Below, one piece after another: positions 49,554-59,743 of a stretch of DNA of 64,000 bases. Source of the stretch: Fulvivirga ligni (lineage in GTDB: Bacteria > Bacteroidota > Bacteroidia > Cytophagales > Cyclobacteriaceae). The stretch spans positions 5,561,001 to 5,625,000 of the forward strand of contig NZ_CP089979.1 in NCBI RefSeq assembly GCF_021389935.1, written 5' to 3'. The notes below the pieces were generated by a model that made no database searches, was not told the DNA's origin, and worked only from the letters and a program-made list of their open reading frames with translations. How positions within the stretch are numbered: the first letter of the stretch is position 1; each line of letters begins with the position of its first letter. Position numbers and translations under genes: made by a program.

Positions 49554-52199
49554 ATGAGCAAAAAACACCAATTCAATGTTCTGTCTATTACCGCATTACT
49601 TACCTCAATAGTATACAGCGTCACCTTCCTGCATACCAGAACTTACGTTAATATCGATGATAATATAAAGGTTGACTTAACCTCAATTTCTCAATCAATA
49701 TTCAGATTACAGCAAACTCAAATTGGAATTGCAAATAATGAGAAAGAAAATAAGGAGGTGATGGATGACCTTCAATTTGTTCGTGATAGATTGGAACCGT
49801 TACTAAGAATCGATCTGGAGGGAATCAATACAAGATGGAATAATTTAGTAAAAGAGAGCCTTAAAATCATCAAAAATGCAGAGCTCAACAGATACCAGGA
49901 AAACTTTGATGAAGAAGCAATAAATGAATCATTATTTACGCTAGTAGAATATCTTAAACAATCTGAAGAAATTATTCAAAAGCAAGAAGAATTGAATGAT
50001 TCACAATTTCAAACATGGTCAACCATTGCATTTATATCTGGCCTGGTTTTTCTCTTAGTATCCTGCTATTTAGGTTATAAACTATATGCCTCATTAGATA
50101 AAAAGATCAGTCTTTATCTTAAAAAAGAAAAAAATGAGTCAAATAGAATTAAAGAACTTACAGCATACGTTGAAACCATATCTCAGGGAAATTACGACAC
50201 TGAAATTGAAACCTCTTCTCAAAATGATCAACTCACGGCTTCCTTATTAAGAATGAAGGAGCAGTTGGCCATTAATCATGAAGAAAGTGAAAAAAGAAAT
50301 TGGCTAAATACTGGGCTTGCTTCCTTTGGCCAACTTTTAAGATCAGAGAATAATCTTAATGAATTAACCCAGACTATCATCAATGAAATATCTAAATATT
50401 TAAATGTAAATCAAGGCTTTCTATTTATTAAGGAAGGTAATGAGAATGATACTTATCTAGAATTAAAAGCAGCTTATGCTTATGAACGTAAAAAGTTTCT
50501 GAACAAAAGAATTGAGAAAGGTCAGGGACTGGCCGGCCAAAGTTGGATAGAAGGACGATCGATATATATGATAGATGTCCCATCTGACTATGTAAATATA
50601 ACATCAGGGCTGGGACAAGCTACCCCTAATTGTATTTTTATCGTTCCCCTCAAGTTAAAGGATGAAGTTTATGGAGTAATTGAATTAGCTTCATTTCACA
50701 AGTTACAAAATCATGAACTGGAACTCTTAGAAAAATTAGCTGAAAGCATTGCTGGCACTATTGCATCCGCACAGATAAATGAAACGACTAAAGCACTTTT
50801 AAATTCAACACAGAAGCAAACTGAATTGCTTAGTTCACAAGAAGAAGAGCTTCGCCAAAATATGGAAGAACTCCAAGCCACTCAGGAAGAAATGGAGCGT
50901 AAAGCAAGTGAAATAGAGAGCCGTATGATAGCAGTAGACGAAAGTGGAATTGCCTCTATAGAGTTTGATCTTTCAGGAAACATCATAACTGCTAATCAAA
51001 ACTTCTTATCTCTCATGGGATATAATCTGCAGGAAATACAGGGTAGACATCATAGATTATTCGTTTCTGACAACTATAGACAAACTGATGAGTATAAGCA
51101 GTTCTGGAAAGACTTAAGATCAGGAATAACAAAGGCTGGGGAATATGAAAGATACAGTAAAACAGGTCAAAAAGTATTTATACAAGGTAGTTATTCCATA
51201 TTAAGAGATAATTCAGGGGCACCGAAAAGTATTCTCAAATTAGCCACTGATATTACTGCATTTAAACTTATGAATGAGGAGCTACAACATCAGGCTGAAG
51301 AAATGAAAGCTCAGGAAGAAGAGTTAAGACAGAATATGGAAGAACTATCAGCAACTCAAGAGGAGATCTCAAGACGAAGTAGCGAAATTGAGAGTAGAAT
51401 GATTGCTGTAAATGAAAGTGGAGTTGCCTCTATCGAATTTGATTTAAGAGGAAATATCATTACTGCTAATGAAAACTTCCTTCAGTTGATGGGGTACACG
51501 CTAAATGAAGTACAACTTAGACATCACGAAATATTTGTGTCAGAAACTTACGCTAAATCAACTGAATATAAAATATTTTGGAAGGAATTAGGGGAAGGTA
51601 AAAATAAAGCTGGTGAATATGAAAGATATACTAAAAGCGGCAAAAGAGTCTATATTCAAGGTAGTTATTCTATCATTAGGAATAGCGCAGGAGAGCCACA
51701 AAGCATACTTAAACTAGCTACAGACATCACTGCTTTTAAGCTAGCCAATGAAGACTTACAACAGAATATGGAGGAACTTTCAGCCACACAAGATGAGGTG
51801 GAAAGAATACTGCAAGAGGTTCAAGGAAATGAGCTTTATTTAAAGGAAGTTCTCAATGTAATTCCAGAACCTTTTTACACCATGGATACCGAGGGCATCA
51901 TCAAACTATTCAACCAGCCTTTCAAAGAAGGACTTGCTCAACACAACATTCATGTAGAATCTGGAATGAGTTATTTTGACCTTCAATCAAATGATGAGTT
52001 CAAGGAAAAAATAAAAGCGGTCATAGATAAAGTAAAAGGAGGCGAAAAATTTCAATATCAATTACGCTATGAAAAAAAGGGGGGTGATATTTATATCCAA
52101 AATTACTACACGCCTATAAAAAATATGAAGGGAGATATCCAGGGCATAGCTGTCTATTCAAAGGATATTACTCAAATAAGACGTTTGAATGAGAACTGA
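49554..52199 (+). CDS. Membrane sensor with GAF and three PAS domains, no output domain
   Basis: 881 residues. TM1 ~8-26 and TM2 ~157-175 enclose an extracytoplasmic helical domain; a HAMP-like segment (~178-235) and GAF (~250-405, KKFLNKRIEKGQGLAGQSWIEGRSIYMID) follow. Three PAS domains come next (~460-575, 617-735, 775-880), separated by coiled coils such as EEELRQNMEELQATQEEM. PAS1 and PAS2 are near-duplicates (SRMIAVDESGIASIEFDLSG and SRMIAVNESGVASIEFDLRG). There is no HisKA, HATPase, GGDEF or MCP domain, so it must signal through protein contact. Such GAF/PAS proteins without output are common in Cytophagales. Its own terminator is not evident. Confidence 0.85.
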   Translation: MSKKHQFNVLSITALLTSIVYSVTFLHTRTYVNIDDNIKVDLTSISQSIFRLQQTQIGIANNEKENKEVMDDLQFVRDRLEPLLRIDLEGINTRWNNLVKESLKIIKNAELNRYQENFDEEAINESLFTLVEYLKQSEEIIQKQEELNDSQFQTWSTIAFISGLVFLLVSCYLGYKLYASLDKKISLYLKKEKNESNRIKELTAYVETISQGNYDTEIETSSQNDQLTASLLRMKEQLAINHEESEKRNWLNTGLASFGQLLRSENNLNELTQTIINEISKYLNVNQGFLFIKEGNENDTYLELKAAYAYERKKFLNKRIEKGQGLAGQSWIEGRSIYMIDVPSDYVNITSGLGQATPNCIFIVPLKLKDEVYGVIELASFHKLQNHELELLEKLAESIAGTIASAQINETTKALLNSTQKQTELLSSQEEELRQNMEELQATQEEMERKASEIESRMIAVDESGIASIEFDLSGNIITANQNFLSLMGYNLQEIQGRHHRLFVSDNYRQTDEYKQFWKDLRSGITKAGEYERYSKTGQKVFIQGSYSILRDNSGAPKSILKLATDITAFKLMNEELQHQAEEMKAQEEELRQNMEELSATQEEISRRSSEIESRMIAVNESGVASIEFDLRGNIITANENFLQLMGYTLNEVQLRHHEIFVSETYAKSTEYKIFWKELGEGKNKAGEYERYTKSGKRVYIQGSYSIIRNSAGEPQSILKLATDITAFKLANEDLQQNMEELSATQDEVERILQEVQGNELYLKEVLNVIPEPFYTMDTEGIIKLFNQPFKEGLAQHNIHVESGMSYFDLQSNDEFKEKIKAVIDKVKGGEKFQYQLRYEKKGGDIYIQNYYTPIKNMKGDIQGIAVYSKDITQIRRLNEN

Positions 52200-52315
52200 A
52201 TAAGTTTATCATAAGCAGATATATGAAAGCCAGAATTCACCATATAAAACAATAGGAAACATTTTTTTCTCATCGAGGTTTTAGCAATTGAGAGTTAATG
52301 ATCTAAAAGGTAAAT

Positions 52316-52351
52316 ATAAAAAAGTCCGCTCGACAAATTTCAGGCGGACTT
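52316..52351 (-). terminator. Rho-independent terminator of the alkaline phosphatase transcript
   Basis: On the minus strand AAGTCCGC pairs with GCGGACTT (52344-52351 and 52322-52329), followed by TTTTTTATATTT. It is 57 bp beyond the alkaline phosphatase stop. Confidence 0.85.
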
Positions 52352-52407
52352 GATGAAAATCAGAATATGACAAACTGCCATAAAAGTTTAGTTGCTCACA
52401 CCCTTTA

Positions 52408-53547
52408 TTAATTAGAAACCTGGCTGCAGATAGCTTTTATCTTATGGAAAATCTCATTATTCTCGTAAATACCTTGAAAAATTTCAGCTCCTGTACCCAT
52501 AGCAAAAACAGGTATGAGTTCACCACTATGCTGATTTGAATTGAAATATATTTTCACTTTTTCTGGATTTTCAATTTTATTACCATTTTCATCTGTATCA
52601 TAAAATTTCCCTATACTCACGCCTCCAGTTTCATGGTCTGCTGTGACAACTAATAGCGTATTAGGATTTTCTCTGACAAACTTTTGAATAACCCCCAACG
52701 TATTATCCATATCTTCTACCTCGGCAATAAGCATTTCTTCATTCTCATCATGTCCAGCCCAGTCGATATAGGATTCCTCGACCATCATAAAGAAAGGTTG
52801 CTTAGAACTTTTAAAGTAGTTAAGAGCTTTTTCGGTTGCTTTAGGAAGAAAATCACCTCTACCTTGAACCTTTGAAGGCATGCTTTCATCGGACAGCAAA
52901 TAAATATTTGGCTTACCCATTACAGGCTCTGATAACTTCATCGTATCAATATGATAATCCATATCTATAAAATGCTGGTATAAATTTACACTATCCTTAC
53001 GCTTTCCAAAGAAGTTGCGCCCTCCACCAGCAATGAAGTCTATTTTAGCCTTTGGCAATTGAGCAGCTATTTCTTCATGCATATCTCTATCAGGTACGTG
53101 AGCATAAAAGCTCGCTGGCGTAGCATGTGTAACTGTGGTAAGGCTTATTAGCCCGGTCTTATAACCCTGCTTTTGCAAATACTCCAAGATGGTTTCCCTT
53201 GAAGTAGTATCAACGCCAACTCCGATAGCTCTCTTATAAGTTTTTTCTCCTGTAGAAAAAGCGGTGGCTCCCGCAGCAGAATCAGTGATTTTGTATTCTT
53301 TATCTGATGTTTTGTGAAAACCTATATGCTTAAACTGAGAAAAGTTCGATTTCTCATCACCAAAATAATAAGCAGTTGAAATTTGAGGAACTCCCATACC
53401 ATCCCCTATGAGTAGGATGATATTTGGTGGCATTACCACTTGCGCTTGATTCACATCAATACCATCTGCCATTTTTTGATTACATGCTGACATCATTAGC
53501 ACCACACAGATGCACAAAAACGTCTTTAATTTATTTTGAATAGACAT
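52408..53547 (-). CDS. Alkaline phosphatase, lipoprotein
   Basis: 379 residues from the ATG at 53547, giving the lipoprotein signal KTFLCICVVLMMSAC. Metal-binding NIILLIGDGMGVPQ (Asp49), the nucleophile Ser90 in KITDSAAGATAFSTG, HATPASFYAHVPDRD, HDENEEM and TADHETGGVSIG are the standard alkaline phosphatase set. It removes phosphate from organic esters in the periplasm or at the surface. It sits directly downstream of the SusD gene on the same strand with a hairpin between, so it probably belongs to this operon, which would suit a phosphorylated glycan or organophosphate as substrate. Confidence 0.94.
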   Translation of the reverse strand: MSIQNKLKTFLCICVVLMMSACNQKMADGIDVNQAQVVMPPNIILLIGDGMGVPQISTAYYFGDEKSNFSQFKHIGFHKTSDKEYKITDSAAGATAFSTGEKTYKRAIGVGVDTTSRETILEYLQKQGYKTGLISLTTVTHATPASFYAHVPDRDMHEEIAAQLPKAKIDFIAGGGRNFFGKRKDSVNLYQHFIDMDYHIDTMKLSEPVMGKPNIYLLSDESMPSKVQGRGDFLPKATEKALNYFKSSKQPFFMMVEESYIDWAGHDENEEMLIAEVEDMDNTLGVIQKFVRENPNTLLVVTADHETGGVSIGKFYDTDENGNKIENPEKVKIYFNSNQHSGELIPVFAMGTGAEIFQGIYENNEIFHKIKAICSQVSN

Positions 53548-53565
53548 AAGTTGAATTAGAGAAAG

Positions 53566-53592
53566 AGGCGACATACTTAAGCCATGTCGCCT
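53566..53592 (-). terminator. Hairpin between SusD and alkaline phosphatase genes
   Basis: AGGCGACAT (53566-53574) and ATGTCGCCT (53584-53592) are exact inverted repeats. It lies 27-55 bp after the SusD stop (53620) and before the phosphatase ATG. With a pyrimidine-rich but not T-run tail it may partially terminate or stabilise the upstream transcript. Confidence 0.65.
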
Positions 53593-53619
53593 CCGGGTTA
53601 ATATAATTTTTATATTCAA

Positions 53620-55362
53620 TTAATACCCATCATTCTGAATAAGGAATTCAGGAATGTTAGACGATCCATCTATAGCATCCTGAGGTATAGGGAATAGCCT
53701 ATGACGAACATCAGTATCAGTTTTCTCTGTCCATATGTCTTCATATTTGCCAAATCTAATTTGATCACCCCTTCTAAAGCCTTCCCAATAAAGCTCGAAT
53801 CCACGCTCGCGGAACATTATATCTAAATTGATAGAAGACAAAGCGGGAGGAGTCTGGTTTGGTCTGGCCGTTCTTGAGGCACGTACTGTGTTCACATCTG
53901 CTAGTGCAGCCGCGGCATCACCACTTCTTAATTTAGCCTCAGCTCTCATCAGGTATATTTCGGCGAGTCTCATAAGCACCAAATCCACGCTACTGTAATT
54001 ATTACCATTAGGAGATGTATGGCTAAACTGATATTTAGATACACGATAACCAGAATGGTGCGCTCTTCCTTCATCTGAGAAGTCTACCTGTAAAGTAAGA
54101 TCTACATAAGCAACATCCTTATCAGGACCATTCCCTTTGACCTGCTTTAAAGGATAAATTCTTACACCATCATCACAAGTAAAAAACTCCCCGTTAGAAT
54201 CCTTCCTTGGCCCCCAAAGAATACCCCTAAGAATACCTCTGTCTATTTCAAATTCCTCAGGAACCACGCAGTAATAATGATCTTGATCATTTAGAGGGGT
54301 TAATCCTGTTAAGTCCTCCAGCTCTTCCGGCACCATTGCATTTTTCTTGTAGAATCTGGCGTCAGCATCAGCAGGATCTTCAGCACCATAAGCCTCTACC
54401 CATGTCTGATAAAAATCTGACGTAATAGCAGGTCCATCGGTACCATCTGAGCTGGGATATTCGGGCCTGGCTATCAATGACCCTGGAATAGACCAATACG
54501 CCCATCTGCTATGTTCATTTTGCATAACTCCACGTTGATCAGCTGCAAAAATTACTTCAGTATTACTGTTATTATTATCATTAAATAGATCAAAGTATTC
54601 TGCAGAAAGTGAGAAACCACCGGAATTGATAATCTGGTCGCAATAATCTATCACTTTATTCATATCTTCTGTAGTGAAGCTTGGAGTTCCGTAAGGATCA
54701 CGGTAAACTGCGGCATTCAGATATAACCTGGCTAATAAACCTTGCACAGCAGACTTTGTCATTCTTCCAGGCCCTTTGTCATCATTGATTACATCTACTA
54801 CAGAAAGTAGTTCTTCCTCTATATAATCGATAGCATCTTGCCCCCTGAGAACTTGCGAGAATTCACTTTGTTTATCCTTCTGGAATACTACTCCCCAGCT
54901 ATCTAAGAGAAGCATATTCAAATAACCTTTAAGTGCCTTCATTTCAAAAAGTGCTCCCGCAGCGGTAGTATTACCTTCATTCGCCAATGGTTGTAACACC
55001 TCGATGGCCGCCAATGATCTTGCAATATTGATAGTAAGCTCATTCCAAGCACTTCCTACCAAATCATTACTAGGTGTAATTAAGTGTTGCTGAGCTGCCA
55101 TAAATTTACCTCCATCAAACCAATCTACACCACCACGGTATGGTAAAATTGCTTCATCAGAGGGTATTAACTGCAAACCATAATAGTTAGTATGTCGCCA
55201 GGTCCATGCAACCTGTCCATACGCCGGAGATATAGCCCCGCTTATTGCTTCAGCCTGACCACTGCCCGTTAAAGATTCGTCTAGCACATCCTCTTCCAGA
55301 TCTGTACAGCTCCAGTGAAGCAAGTTCATTGAGAGAAATAAAATTAATATTTTACTTTTCAT
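53620..55362 (-). CDS. SusD/RagB-family nutrient-binding lipoprotein
   Basis: 580 residues from the ATG at 55362; the frame is open to 55428. The lipoprotein signal ILILFLSMNLLHWSC is followed by TDLEEDVLDESLTG. The SusD core is evident (GALFEMKALKGYLNMLLLDSWGVVF, GLLARLYLNAAVYRDPYG, YLMRAEAKLRSGDAAAALADVNTVRASR) with the C-terminal FRERGFELYWEGFRRGDQIRFGKY. It binds glycans at the cell surface together with SusC, but the upstream susC gene here lacks its plug, so partner function is doubtful. Confidence 0.93.
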   Translation of the reverse strand: MKSKILILFLSMNLLHWSCTDLEEDVLDESLTGSGQAEAISGAISPAYGQVAWTWRHTNYYGLQLIPSDEAILPYRGGVDWFDGGKFMAAQQHLITPSNDLVGSAWNELTINIARSLAAIEVLQPLANEGNTTAAGALFEMKALKGYLNMLLLDSWGVVFQKDKQSEFSQVLRGQDAIDYIEEELLSVVDVINDDKGPGRMTKSAVQGLLARLYLNAAVYRDPYGTPSFTTEDMNKVIDYCDQIINSGGFSLSAEYFDLFNDNNNSNTEVIFAADQRGVMQNEHSRWAYWSIPGSLIARPEYPSSDGTDGPAITSDFYQTWVEAYGAEDPADADARFYKKNAMVPEELEDLTGLTPLNDQDHYYCVVPEEFEIDRGILRGILWGPRKDSNGEFFTCDDGVRIYPLKQVKGNGPDKDVAYVDLTLQVDFSDEGRAHHSGYRVSKYQFSHTSPNGNNYSSVDLVLMRLAEIYLMRAEAKLRSGDAAAALADVNTVRASRTARPNQTPPALSSINLDIMFRERGFELYWEGFRRGDQIRFGKYEDIWTEKTDTDVRHRLFPIPQDAIDGSSNIPEFLIQNDGY

Positions 55363-55445
55363 GTCTATAATATTTATTAGAATCGGGATAAACTTATACC
55401 TCAATTTCATGATTAAAGAATATACCAATCCGCTTTATTAAGTAA

Positions 55446-57842
55446 TTAAAATGTTACATTAAGACCAAAAACAAAGGTTCTTGGTGTTGGGTAAGTAAAG
55501 TAATCAATGCCAAACGTCTGGACACCACTGGTAGAGCTACCTGTATTTACTTCAGGATTGAAGCCTGAATAATTCGTAATTACAAATAGATTCTGACCTG
55601 TTACTGTAAATCTGATTTTCTTAACCCATTGAGATTGTAAAGCGATGTTATAACCTAGGGTAGCATTGTTTAACCTTAAAAATCCACCATCATCCAGATA
55701 CCTGGTAGAAACTTCATTAGAGTTAGTAATAGATTCGTTTTCATATTCAATAGCCAAATCAGTAGTATTGAAAGAAGAAGTTAGCCTTCCTTTATTGAAT
55801 AATGACATGGCAGTATGATTGAATATTTTATTACCAGATACTCCATTGAAATTAGCGGTGAAATCGAATCGTTTATAATTAACACCTAAATGAAATCCAT
55901 ATAATAAATCAGGAAGAGCGCTGCCCACTACTGTACGATCATCATCTAAAATTTCACCGTCGCCCGTCACATCCCTGTACTTATTCAATCCGTCTTCACC
56001 AATACCTAAAAATTCTTTCATATAGAAAGCACCAATAGGCTCTCCGTTGATGTAACCATTAATAGTAGCACCAGTTTGCCCTGCTCCTTGTGCAGCACCC
56101 GTGGTCACTACCGTGAAAGGAGATCCTTCTACTTTATTTTTAATATAAGAAAGGTTACCCCCTAGGCTAATTGATAAATCGCTAGAGATATCTGTGTTAT
56201 AATTCAAAGTCAATTCCATACCTGAATTCTTTATTTTTAGGCCGTCTACATTGGTCCAATAATCTTTGGCTATAGAAATAGGGTCAGGACTGGTTACATT
56301 GAGTAAAATATTATCAGATACCTTTTGAAATACATCAAAAGTACCAGTAAGTCTGCTCCCAAGTAATCCAAAATCTAAACCGACATTGGTCTGGGTGGTT
56401 ACTTCCCACTGAATATCAGGATTGGCTAAACGGGTATAGATAGTTCCGTACGGATAATCATCTAAAGTGCTGGCATTCGGATCTAATGGGTAGGTATCAT
56501 TACCTTGTTTACTATCCCTATAACTTGCTTTAGTGATTTTAGCAGGTATTTCCTGATTACCGGTCTGTCCCCAGCTTGCTCTTAATTTCAGGCTGTTCAC
56601 AACACCACCGCTCATAAAGTTCTCCTCTGAAATATTCCATCCTAAGGCTACTGATGGGAAATAACCATATCGGTTATTCTTACCAAACTTTGAAGATCCA
56701 TCTGCACGCATAGTAGCAGTGATCAGGTATTTGTCCAGATAATTATAATTTACTCGACCTAAAAATGATTGAAGCTCATTCTTAACAGCAGCTGAATTTA
56801 AACTGGTCTGCAAGTCCTCACTACTTAACTGATTTTGATATCTTGGCTCTATACCGTTATCAGCAAAGCCTTCCATATAGATACTCTTCTGAGTAAACAT
56901 TGTTTTTTGATAAGTATGCCCTGCTAACACGGTGAACTTATGATTATCGAACCCGAAGTTATAAGTCAATGTATTCTCAACCAATGTATTTTGATTAGCG
57001 GTAGAGATAGTGTTAAGGTATCCATTTTCATACCCCTCCAATAAACTATAAGGAGACCTTTGTACATCTCTGTTAGTAGTGGAATAATCCACCCCAAGAT
57101 TAAGCCTATAAGTTAAACCTTCTATTATTTCCAGCGAAGGGGCTATATTGGCCAATATTCTATTGTTGATGGATTCATCCAAATAAAGCTTCTCTCTTAT
57201 TAGGGGATTTAACATCTCACCCAAAATTGTAGGCTCACCATCTGTATAGGCAGGTAGGGTAGGGTTTAACTGAAGCATATCAGTAACAATAGTTGTGGCA
57301 TCTGGTCGATTATTTTCCATCCTTGTACCAGTAAGGTTAGCGTCCACATTTAGTCGGCCATCCAGCGTTTTTTGATTCAAATTCACCCTTCCGGTGTATA
57401 TTTTTAGATCGCTATTCTTTAAAACACCTTCCTGATCATCAACTCCAAAAGATCCATAATATGAAAACTTATTAGCATTGGCTCCGCTTAAAGACATGTT
57501 AAATCTATTGGTAATGGCCGTTCTTGTTAGCTCATCCTGCCAATCTGTACTGGCGCCTCCATCTTCAAGTGAACCTCCTTGCGCCGCTACCTGTTTTCTA
57601 AACTCATCTGGAGAGAAGACAGTAATGGTACCATTTGAGGTTCCTTTTTCACGTACTGTTGCTCCAGGTAATGGCATACCTTCTTCATCCAGAACCGTCC
57701 CTGTAATTCATAGTAAGTGTTGAACTCATAATTTCACATGATGTTGTTTGGTTGCAAATAGTATTAAGTGATTAGTAGTAAGATGTTTACCAGACACCCT
57801 TGCGCAGTAAATAAGGTTCGATCCGATTAAATTAATTTTCAT
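55446..57842 (-). pseudogene. SusC/RagA-family transporter, missing signal, STN and plug regions
   Basis: The original start survives at 57842 (MKINLIGSNLIYCARVSGKHL), but the frame meets TGA at 57726-57728 and again at 57708-57710. It reopens as ITGTVLDEEGMPLPGATVREKGTSNG (carboxypeptidase-like domain) and then passes straight to ITVFSPDEFRKQVAAQGG. This skips ~200-250 residues that should hold the rest of that domain, the TonB box and the plug. The barrel part is intact to the C-terminal FVFGLNVTF. Full-length relatives are ~1000-1150 residues; 743 remain open. It is thus an in-frame deletion plus stops; a barrel without plug would be an open or unfolded pore. Confidence 0.8.
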
Positions 57843-57862
57843 TTTAAAATTGTTTAGATTCA

Positions 57863-58822
57863 TTATTCATTGCATACTCCTGATAAAATGAGATAATCAC
57901 CCGTTAGACTGTATTCCACCCCTTTTTTAGTATGCCTTATGCTTTTGAGAATATTAGTGAGTGACACATCCTGGTAGGTAGCTGTAAGGTGGCATGACTT
58001 GAGTTCCTCGCCTTCTATGCTTATATCTACCCCATACCAGCGCTCTAATTCATGTGCCACCTCCTCTAGAGGCAGGTCATGAAAAAAGAGAATGCCTTCT
58101 TTCCAATAAAGGACCTTTTCAATGTCTACATTTCCTTTGCTGATCTGCGATATCTCCTTATTATAAATGCCCTGCTCTTGTGGTACTAATGAAATTTGAT
58201 GCGAGGCTGCGGATACCATTACCTTTCCCGTAAGTACAGAAATAATAACTTCCTTCTGTTCCTGATATGCCTGAATGTTAAATGAAGTCCCTACAACCCG
58301 GGTTTCTACTTCTCCGGATTTAATAATGAAAGGCTTAGCTTTATTCTTCACCACATCAAAAAAGGCCTCTCCTTGCATTTCTACTAGTCGCTCGTTCCCA
58401 GCAAATACCTCTGGAAATCTTAAGCTGCTCCCGGCGTTTAGCTTTACCCTAGTACCATCTGGCAATGTAACACTGAGTTTAGCACCCATGGGGGTTGTTT
58501 TCTCTATCCAGGCTATCTCTTGATGTTTTACATTTGTTTTATCTCGTGTTAGAAAAAATATAAATCCTACCACAGAAAGTATGAGTAAACTAGCTGCAAT
58601 TTTTACGCTTGATGAGAATAGCTTTCTCGTGCTTCTTCCTTTTTGAATGGCATTAGAAAGCTTGTGATTAATTTTTTGTTTGGCTTCTTCGTTCTGGTTC
58701 AGTTGGTCCAGATTATTCAGAATCAGCCTACTTTCAAATAGTTCAAGCCTCCGCTCATCCCCCGGACTGATGGTTCCGTCAATGTAATCTTGGAGCAGTT
58801 GCTTTAATTCTTTTTCGTTCAT
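57863..58822 (-). CDS. FecR-family anti-sigma factor
   Basis: 319 residues from the ATG at 58822; an in-frame ATG at 58840 is also possible. The N-terminal cytoplasmic helix (ELKQLLQDYIDGTISPGDERRLELF), TM (VKIAASLLILSVVGFIFFL), the FecR domain (LPDGTRVKLNAGSSLRFPEVFAGNERLVEMQGEAFFDVVKNKAKPFII, VVGTSFNIQAY) and the C-terminal DUF4974 domain (DLPLEEVAHELERWYGVDISIEGEELKSCHLTATYQDVSL) are all present. It senses the TonB-dependent transporter and controls the ECF sigma factor 118 bp upstream. The cognate SusC is broken, so signalling may be disconnected. Confidence 0.94.
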   Translation of the reverse strand: MNEKELKQLLQDYIDGTISPGDERRLELFESRLILNNLDQLNQNEEAKQKINHKLSNAIQKGRSTRKLFSSSVKIAASLLILSVVGFIFFLTRDKTNVKHQEIAWIEKTTPMGAKLSVTLPDGTRVKLNAGSSLRFPEVFAGNERLVEMQGEAFFDVVKNKAKPFIIKSGEVETRVVGTSFNIQAYQEQKEVIISVLTGKVMVSAASHQISLVPQEQGIYNKEISQISKGNVDIEKVLYWKEGILFFHDLPLEEVAHELERWYGVDISIEGEELKSCHLTATYQDVSLTNILKSIRHTKKGVEYSLTGDYLILSGVCNE

Positions 58823-58940
58823 TTTATGATGGTCTTTCAAAAAGAAATACCATCTGACTACTACTACTCACATGCTAAATATTAAGATTAACATTTTCTT
58901 AATCTTAGTGCCTAGAAGGTAATTTTGCTATAAAGAAAGG

Positions 58941-59486
58941 TTAAAGACAGAATAACATGCGCACTATTTCAAGTTCTTTCCTAAGATGTTTAAGGGCATA
59001 TGATATTTGATTTTCCACGGTTCGTTGTGAAATATTGAGCCCCTTTGAAATCTCCATATTATTAAGCTCATTAATTCTGCTCAGGATAAAAATCTCCTGA
59101 CAGCGAGGGGGTAGTTTTGAAAGTATACTCTTTACTTTTAATGACAGCTCCAGCACATTTTCTTCTTCTATCACTGTAGGTTCTATGGCTATAGCATTAG
59201 CTATTTCTAATTGAATAAAGGAAAGCTTCGTGTTTCTCAGATGATTGAAACATTTATAGCGAATAGCTTTATATAGGTAGCCCTTTATATTATCAGTATG
59301 AATATCTCTCCTTCGTTTCCAGTAGTCAATCCACACCTCCTGAAGAAGATCCTGAGCAATGGCATCATCCTGAATAAGTGAATAAGCATATGACTGCATC
59401 GGTTCCCAGAATAAATCGAAGAGGGAGTTGAATGCATGTTGATCCGAGTCTTTAACCAGATTAGCTAATTCGTGTATCCTATCCAT
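58941..59486 (-). CDS. ECF sigma-70 family factor
   Basis: 181 residues, complete. Sigma-2: FNSLFDLFWEPMQSYAYSLIQDDAIAQDLLQEVWIDYWKRR. Sigma-4: LSKLPPRCQEIFILSRINELNNMEISKGLNISQRTVENQISYALKHLRKEL, with the helix-turn-helix NMEISKGLNISQRTVENQ. It is the first gene of the sigma-FecR-SusC-SusD-phosphatase locus and is expected to drive transcription of the susCD operon. Confidence 0.95.
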   Translation of the reverse strand: MDRIHELANLVKDSDQHAFNSLFDLFWEPMQSYAYSLIQDDAIAQDLLQEVWIDYWKRRRDIHTDNIKGYLYKAIRYKCFNHLRNTKLSFIQLEIANAIAIEPTVIEEENVLELSLKVKSILSKLPPRCQEIFILSRINELNNMEISKGLNISQRTVENQISYALKHLRKELEIVRMLFCL

Positions 59487-59743
59487 TTTATTAAGTTCTT
59501 CCTCTCTACAAAGAAGAGAAAAAAGAAATGGTAAAAGAAACGATAATATTACGTGTATATTATACTATTATGAATACGAACCATCTCAGATATATTCAAT
59601 TAAGACATTAACACCTATTAGTCGCGAAGCGAATGATTAACATGGAAGTTGTATCAATACTTTTCTTTACAACTTATGAGTATCGATTTACCTGGCAGGC
59701 TAGATATCAATCAACTTAGGTTTCCTATTTTAGGATTGGATAT

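Noticed and set aside
57820-57836. tRNA T-arm (GGTTCGATCC)
   Set aside because: Lies in the first codons of the broken SusC gene and has no acceptor or anticodon arm.
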